Source of the DNA: Gordius sp. MW1
Taxonomy: Eukaryota > Nematomorpha > Gordioida > Gordea > Gordiidae
Length of the DNA: 64,000 nucleotides
Direction: 5' to 3'
NCBI GenBank assembly: GCA_964036665.1
Contig: OZ038526.1
Coordinates: 5,642,001-5,706,000, forward strand
Of the stretch, positions 49,101-58,100 are shown one piece after another. A program made the translations under genes and the position numbers. Each line of letters opens with the position of its first letter. Position 1 is the stretch's first letter. The notes below the pieces were generated by a model, which saw nothing but the letters and a program-made list of their open reading frames with translations, did no database searches and was not told the DNA's origin.

Positions 49101-52100
49101 TAATGAATAAGTAAAAGAAACGATAGCCCCGATTGCCCCAGGGTGATCATTTCACTTTAAGTTAGGTTTAAAGATCATTAAATTCTTAATATCATATAGT
49201 TACACCTAAATCATATAAAAAAGTGGATTCTTTTTACTATAAAATTTGTTAAATGTTGAAGGAACACGTCATTTTTGAGTAATTTACAAAATTAAAAAAA
49301 GAGTTGGTTTAGCCCCGAAAAATCTTATTTTCTGTATAATTTTTTCCCATAAGAGTTAATCCAAAGCCCAATATGAGCCTTAATACTGTACATTTATAAT
49401 TCAAATTTGAGAGCAAAATAAATATAAATGACAAAATTATTTGAGAGGACGTCTATGACCTCGGTAAACATATAACCCCAGTCTCCCTTAATAAACTAAA
49501 CAGTGTCTTTAATAAATAATAAATACATGACGACCAACTTATAATGTTGTCGAAATATAAAATATAAATGAATTGCGCAAAATAAGTCAATGCACGGATC
49601 TAAAAATGATGGATTAAATGGCGAAATATAACCGGTGTAATGTGCAACAATATGGTGCCAATATGAGGAGCAAAGCTTACAAATCCATCGAAGACCAGTG
49701 TTACACTATGGAATTATGCATTTTAACACCACGGAAAAATAATTATTAAGACATGGTCATGAGAATAAATGACGGAGCTTGGGGTATACTAAGCTCGACC
49801 ATATGCCGGATGATTGTTTAAGAGCAAAAATGGTATCAATTTATGGCGGACTTGATTGCCTAAAATCGGCTAAGCTCGTATATATACTAAGGAGGGAAAG
49901 ACATTGAGGTGCCCCCCGGGAAGAGAGGAAGAGGACTACCTCGTGTTAAGCGGGAAGGGGAAGTGGATAAAGTTATGAAACCAAAGAAGACTAATCAGGA
50001 CATGGCCCTTACCCGATCCAGATGGAAGAAACTTCACGCCTTTGAGACGAAATACATGATAAAGAAGAAGATGAATATTACTTTATATTCCCATTCCATA
50101 CCAGCCAACGCAACTCCCAGTAAGAACACGACCGATATGCAACCAACTATGCGGGTCCAATTGATCGGGCTGATGCCGTACAACGTCCCAGTGCCTGTCT
50201 TCAGTTGCATAAATTTTAATGATCAAACATTTTCAGTATACCACAACAATCCAATTTAGATGGGGTCAATATGACCCCATATATTATAAAATCGTCATAA
50301 AAAGGACTAATTGAAATTCAATTTAATTATTAAGATAAAAATTATTGTTCATTTATATAAAATTAGAGGTAGTACTTTGCATGAACGAAGTAAAATTCAA
50401 CGAAGTGGTAAAATGCTCATAAATTTAAGCATTTTTGCTGAATATTTATGGATGTTAAGTTAAGTTAAGTTAAGGGGGGGGGCAGCTGCCTTCATGAAAT
50501 GCCCTGACTAAATGAGTCGTATTTTAAAAAATTAATTTATGATCACGAGCATTTTTGGTTAATTGTTATTGGCCCAGCGATAAATGTTAGTAAAATATGT
50601 TATACATATTTTTTTACATTAAAAGAATAAAAAGAGAAATGTTACTTGTATAATTTCGACGACAGCCTCAGCCAGACCCACAACATTTATGGAGACTGCT
50701 ATGACGCTGGCCAGGGAATATATGACGCCAATCGCACCACCAAACTCCGGCCCAAGGTTACGTGATATCATAAAGTAAGCGCCCCCTTGTATATTTAATT
50801 TTAAAAATATTTTTTCCCTAATGTTATATTTTTCATTTTGGTATGAAATATTTTTAAATAGAAAAGTCATAACAATAAATTTCGTACAAATTAATCACGT
50901 ATAAGCGGTCATGAGCCAATTATTGATTGGAAAATGGGGATAAGTGTACTAGCTTACAATAGCACTCTTTTTACTATAACCCCTAAAATGATAAGACACA
51001 TTTTTTGAAGGAGACTAACAAAAACTAAAGTAAAAAAGTGGTATGTAAATGCTCTTTGAATTTTTCACACGAATTAAGCCAAAGAGCGCTGTGTTTCTTA
51101 AGGCTTCAATTGAACAACTAAAAAATATTATAATTAGACAAATATTTCTGATTATAGAGTTTTACGCTGAACGTACTATGTTTTCCGTTTTTTCTAACGA
51201 ATGAGGTTAACGGGGCAAAAATAGCCTTTATAACTATTTTTGTGGTTATATTCCCACGCCATTAAAAACATATTTTTAATTATATTAATTGCTATGCAAT
51301 TTATGGGCTCGTTTTTGGTTGTCCGTTGTCCTCCCTATCTTTAAATTAATGCATAAGAGGTGTCCCACCCCTCATCTCTCTCTCCCTCGGTGTGTTATAT
51401 ATAAGATTTGTTAAATTATCTATTATATAATAAACATAAATAAAAGTTGTTTACTTTTAATTGCTATGCAATTTAACTAGTTATATAATAAACATAAATA
51501 AAAGTTGTTTACTTTTAATTGCTATGCAATTTAACTAGTTTTTGTTATATAATAAACATAGATAAAAGTTGTTTACTTTTAATGCTATGCAATTTAACTA
51601 GTTATATAATAAACATAAATAAAAGTTGTTTACTTTTAATTGCTATGCAATTTAACTAGTTTTGGGGTTAGAATCCCGGAGTTTTTTTGACTCTTATGAT
51701 TGTTCTTGTTACTATCATTGATAATAAGAATTTTTGGCCGTCCGCTGGCTCCTGACCAATGAAAAAAATGACCATTGGCCAAAATGTGAATCGAAATTAT
51801 TTTTTTCGTTTTTTTTGATTATTATGATTGTTCCTGTTTCTACCATTGCTATTATGACTTTTTGGCCGTCCGCTGGCTGCTGACCAATGTTATATAATAA
51901 ACATAAATAAAAGGCTATGCAATTTAACTAGTTTTTGGGTTAGAATCCCGGAGTTTTTTTGACTCTTCTGATTGTTCTTGTTACTATCATTGATAATAAG
52001 ACTTTTTGGCCGTCCGTTGGCTGCTGACCAATGAAAAAAATGACCATTGGCCAAAATGTGAATCGAAATTATTTTTTTCGTTTTTTTTTGACTATTATGA

Positions 52101-55100
52101 TTGTGTTACTACCATTGCTATTATGACTTTTTGGCCGTCCGCTGGCTCCTGACCGATGGAAAAAATGACCATTGGCCAAAATGTGAATCGAAATTATTTT
52201 TTTCGTTTTTTTTTTTTGACTATTATGATTGTTCCTGTTACTACCATTGCTATTATGACTTTTTGGCCGTCCGCTGGCTGCTGACCAATGGAATAAAATG
52301 ACCATTGGCCAAAATGTGATTCGAAAACTTTTTTTTCGTTTTTTTTTGACTATTATGAATTTATATCCACTTTTACCGTGTCCTGGCTGCTGACCAATGG
52401 AAAAAAATATTGGCCAAAATGTGATTCGAAAATTTTTTTTTCGTTTTTTTTACTCTTATGAATTTATATCCACTTTTACCGTGTGCTGGCTGCTGACCAA
52501 TGGAAAAAAATGACCATTGGCCAAAGTGAGCATCAAAATTTTTTTTTCCGTTTTTTTTGGCTATCATTGACTTATAGAGTATCTGTTGGTACTGACCAAT
52601 AGAGAAAAAGTGACCATTGGCCAAATTTTTGATTTTTTTAATTAAAAATTGTTCAAATTCAACAAAAAATTTCTCCCAACAATTCTGCAAATTCTTAACA
52701 TTGTGTTGTTTTATAATATAATGTTTGTTAGACCCATAATCACTAAAGGCCATAAAAACTAATGTAATACGCAACTAGAAGCAAACACTAAATCTAACCC
52801 TAACCCTTGCCTATATTACATTTTGCCTATATTACATTTTGCCTATAATGGAAAATTTGTATAAATAATTAATTAATCATTAGGCATTTAATACCCCCCT
52901 ATAGGCATTCTCGCCCCTTCCCACCTTTCTCGCCCATAAATTGCATAGCAAATATGATACATTTATACGAAGTACAGATGAGTCGTCCCCCCTTCCCTTC
53001 CCCTCTTCTCTTCCCTTCCCCTCTTCCCTTCCCTTCTCCCCCTTCCCACGAGGGCCGAAGGCCCGAGTTTTTATATAGTCCTATAGAGATAGACAGTTTA
53101 TTGATCTACAGAAAACCATAATTTTATTATTTGTTTCACCTCTACTTTCAGGTTTATTCGGTTGGAACCCCCACCCCCATTAAATTCCTCTTACTATGTA
53201 TTGAAAACAAAGTATAGTACATACTAGAGATTTGCAACGGACCTTTCTGTATTAAAAATTTAAAGCCCGGACCCGTCAAAATATTAAATTATAAGCCCGA
53301 GCTCGGCCCGTTACTACAAAACCCGAGCTCGGCCCGGGCTAGCAAATTTTTTTTATTCTTTTGTTGTTTAATTTTTTTACCGAGTGAACAATGTGTATGT
53401 GTTAAAAATGTTGTAAAAATAATAAATTAATAATTCCCGGTAAGATGAGTTCTTCTATCTTTTAAGAGGCGACCTACAAGAAAAACATTTTTTACAAGTA
53501 TCACTGAAAGATACATAAAACCATATAAGCCAAATAAACTTTTAAGGAACCTTATATAAGGTTATAATGTTTTTAATAAAGTTACTTGGTTGCTTTGCTT
53601 TTCCACATTTTAAATTTTTAGGTATTGATATAAAATAAAAAAGTGATATTTTACAAAAGTAACTTGAAGAAATAAATTTATAATTTGTTTTTAAATTTGT
53701 TAATGAGTTTATATCAGAGGTCAGATTTGTTAGAATTTTTCAGCCCGAACCCGCCCGGCCCGATTTTATAATTAATCTGCCCGCCCGAGCCCGCCCGAAC
53801 CCATCTAAGTGTCCGCCCGGGCCCGCCCGAATCGTTAAAGCTGCCCGAATTGCCCGGCCCGAAATATTAAATTTGCCCGTTAGTCCCGAATTTGTGAGGT
53901 CGCAAACACAGGTCGGATTTGTTAAAATTTTTCTGCCCAAACCCGGCCCGGTCTAAATTTTTAACTAAATTCCCCGCCTGAACCCTTCTAAGTGTCCGCT
54001 CAGCCATGCCCAAACCATTAGAGCTGCCCGGCCTTATTAATAAAATTTGCCCGTGACTAGAAATTATCCAATCCCAAAATCTTTTAACCACTATTACAAA
54101 ATAAGCATTAAATAAAGAACTATTGATCAGAACATATCTTTTATAATATAATATGAAAATTAAAAAATTTTTGATCTTGAGATAAACCAGTTAAACTAAT
54201 TTATTCGAAATAAAATAAAATTTAATTCTGAAGAAGTTAAAATTAGGATTTAGGACATTATATAAACGTACGATAAGGATTTAAGCGATAGAAAAAAATC
54301 TAGTCAAATTTATTATGGCCCAAAATTGTTTATAAGCGAATATTTCTTTTTTCGAGGAAAATCAATTTGATAAAATTTTTGGCATGCCCGAATTGCCCGA
54401 ATCTTATCAGCGTGCCCGCCCGGGCCCGTCCAAAAAGTAAAACTTAAGACAGTTGGGGCCGGGCAGCGGGCCGGGCCGGGCATTTCTGACCTCTGGTTTA
54501 TATATTAATAATCTTACATAATATTGAATTACTTTACTCAATATTGCTACAGACATAATTGCAAGGATGGGCAGCTGCCCTCCCCCCTCCAAATCCAAAA
54601 ATTCTTGATTTAAAAGACATTTTTTGCCCTACTTAAACTGTTTCCCTCTAGAGAGTGAGTCTATGTTAAGGCTATAAAAAATGGAATGGGCTACGGCCAT
54701 GGGATCACGTGTATAAATTATTTTTTACATTTCAAATGCGGGTTGAGGTATTGATGAATTAATGAACTAAGATGTAAATCTTAAGTTTCCTTGTTCATTT
54801 AATATACATAAAATAATTATAAATTAGAACATTATGAAACCACCTTCTTTTATACTAAATCTAATTGATTTTGTAACGGGCTCTGGCCTTAAATATATCT
54901 AGGCCCGGCCCGAGCTCATTAAGTAAAATTACGGCCCGTTCAGGCCCGGCCCGTTGGTTTATTTTTAAGCAGAAACCCGTCCAAGTCCGGCCCGCGGACC
55001 GGGCTATAGTACATACTACTATGCGATGTTTGCTTATACACTTAACTCTCTCCTTACTCTCTCCTCTCTTTTCCCTCTCCCTTTCCTCCACTTCCACAGC

Positions 55101-58100
55101 CTCATAAAATGTTAAAAAGGCCATTTTTGCATCTTTGACCTCATTTATCACAAAATCTTGATGTCTTGGGGAAAACAAACAGCGCAAAATTCTCTATCAG
55201 AATCATTTGTCAGATCACCTGATATAACCACACAGTCAATATTGTAGACCAGTGAAATCAAAAAATTACCTAAAATTTTAGTTAAGCTATCGATATTAAA
55301 GCTGAAGACAAAATAATTTCGGCCTCAAACTAATTGCACCCATCACTGGGATTCGAGCATGGTAAATAACATCAAATTACTCTAGGAAAAATTCAAAACA
55401 TTTCCTACCAAATTTTGAGGGCCAACCAAGCGCACTGGCATAAAAAACATAATTTGTTACCACCAAGGACTGCATGCGCTATTACACGAATAATGATTAA
55501 GTTGCAGAGGGCCGGGATTCTATATCATCAGCGCTTGATTACCAAGTAGACAAAAAGTTCGCCTGCCCCCCACCCTTATCGATAACATTCGAAATTATTA
55601 TTATTTCCCCCCCCCTCCCCATAATTTTTGGCTATGCTTATGGAAAGACGAAGGTTATAAACAATTCTACGTCACAAAATCGTGGAAATGGGGTCGGTAT
55701 CGTCCCAAGCGAATCGTTCAAAGACAAGGTTGTGGAAGTCAAGCGTTGTTCAGACAGGTTAATGTGGGCGAAGATTGTAGATCAAGGGGGCCTCCTAAAC
55801 GTATGTGCGCGTATCCTCCCCAAATTGGGTGTATGGAATCAGAGAAAGACATATTGATTCGATTCATTCGAAAAAGAAATACAAAGAATAGGGAAGAAAG
55901 GCTAATTGGGGCGGATTTTAAAGCTCACGTAGGGAAGGATCGCCTCGGGTATGAACGCAATCATGGAGGCTATGGGCATGGTATGAAGAACAAAGAAGTG
56001 GAAAAACTTCTCCAAGTATTTCAAGCATACGACATGGCGATCGTTAACACCTATTTTCAAAAACGCGAAGATCATATTGTGACTTATAGAAGTGGGAAGC
56101 ATTTTAGTCAAAACTATCTGCTCATACGGTGAAAGGACTTATGGAGCATCAAGGATTGCAAAGTTATACCGAGAAAATAAATCGCCAAGCAACACCGTTC
56201 CCTTATTATGGATCTTGACAGAAAAGTATTTTCCGAAAGAGGAAAGGTCTATGAACCTCGAGTTCAATACGAAAGGCTAAACGATACGTCGACAAACGAA
56301 AAATACCACCAAAAAGCCTCCTCACTTTTGGGTGCAAGGAAGTTGCAAAGAGACGTATACGACGATTGGGAGACGCTAACTAAGGACATAAAGAAAACAG
56401 CGATTCGAGTTCAAAGACAGACCAAAGGAGGCAAGGCTATGAATAGGGAACTTTGGTGGTGAAATCAATTGGTTAAGGATTTCTTCGAAGAAAGAAAAAT
56501 CTAAATAAACGGTGGCATAAATCAAGAAAGTCGGAGGATTATCAAAAGTATAGGGAGGCAAGAGGCGCCAAAAAAGGCCTTTGCAACGAAGAATGCCGGG
56601 TACACCGAGATGGCAAACAAACTAGACCATAAAAATGGCGATAGGCTTATGTACAAATTGGCCAAGATATGAGAGAAGAAAAATCGCGATGTCGGAGTTC
56701 TTAACATAAACAAAAACGAGAAGTGTCTAACCTTTTCAAACCGAAGGAAGTGATGGAAAGGATATTTAAAGAGACCTATGAAAATTGCAAATATGGAGCC
56801 AAACATTAATATATCCTTCAGGAGGATGAGTTAGGACACAAATGAACAAGATGCAAATGAAAAGCTATGGCCCAGATGAAAATCCTATGGAAGCATTGCT
56901 CGGATGAAGCGAAGAAACGGAGGAGAAAGTATTTAAAGAAGCCGAAAAGTGGTCAAAACGTTTAGCTGGAAATGATTTAAAGGTTAACGATCGAATAACT
57001 GTATACATAAATTAACAGGTTGCCAATCGCTAGATGACAATCTAAAGTACCCAAAAGTAGACAGGTTTTCATCCTCGGCTCGATGCTACATCAAGAGCAT
57101 TAAACACCACGGAAGAAAAGATATTACAAGCTACAATGAAATGGTGGAGCTTGGGGTATACCAAGCTCGACATATGACGTTTTCATGACAAAAATGGGTA
57201 TTCAACCTCGTGTTTTAATCTTGTCTCGATCTCGAAAGCAAAATCTCGTCTCGGGTGCGATTATAAAAGTCTCGTCTCGGTCTAGAAAAATCTCGGTTTC
57301 GTCTCGTCGAGAATTCTCGTCTTCTCTCTATATAAAAAAATGCTCTCTCTATTTAAAAAAATACATACTAAATTAAAATATCTCCTGATTTATTAAAATC
57401 ATAAAATAAGTGATAAAATTGTAATCAAAATGGGAAACCTTTTTTATTTTTTGAAAACTCGTAATGCAGATTAAATGCGACATGACAATATAAAGATATG
57501 AACCAATTAATAAACATAAAATTTTCTTTAGAAAGTACAAATTATAAAACATAAGAAACTTGAAGAATAGATAATAATAATTAACATTTTAGTTCTAGCA
57601 ATTTATAAAATTTGTATCAAATTTACTATGTCTGCTAAATAAAATAGATTATAAGTTTACATATTAGACTTCGTTACATATTTGGGTAAATTGAGCCCTT
57701 TATTAAACTAGCTAAAGTGTCAAGGTCCCTTTGTTTAGCTAATTAACGGCAAATGTTTTAGTTCATTGATATTACCATCATATAGACAATAGAGTTTATA
57801 ACGTTATAATCCACAAAACACGAATGTATACTTTTAATAATAATATTATTATTTACTAAATTAATAATTAATGTTTTTCAAATCTATCAAAAAGCTAACT
57901 AAACATTCATAGTTCTAATTAAAAATAAAGTTGATGATTATAGGTTATGGTATTAAGATAAATTAAATTTTGCAACGATTTTATATAGGATCAAAATAAA
58001 ATTTGTATAGATATTAAATAAGCTAAAATTGTCAATATAATGAATTATTTTTATCAATTTAACCTACCTAATTTCTAATCTCACATAGTGTAATGTCAAA

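Larger units (their letters stand above)
53100..55243. mobile_element. second copy of the 42.5-kb inverted-repeat element, split by insertion
   Basis: The left part (about 53,100-53,223: TTCCTCTTACTATGTATTGA, then AGTACATA) and the right part (about 55,016-55,243: TCTCTCCTTACTCTCTCC, then CATTTTTGCATCTTTGACCT and TATTGTAGACCAG) match the two arms of 42,518-43,358. Everything between them is inserted DNA. Confidence 0.65.

Noticed and set aside
50046-50259. Continuation of the plus-strand frame from the LINE fragment
   Set aside because: From about 50,082 it is simply antisense of the SLC12A exon reading [12 protein letters not shown].
53740-54598. Gly/Arg/Ala-rich frames on the minus strand
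   Set aside because: They lie within GCCCGCCCGAAC-rich MITE ends with exact TIRs and target duplication, so this is non-coding repeat.
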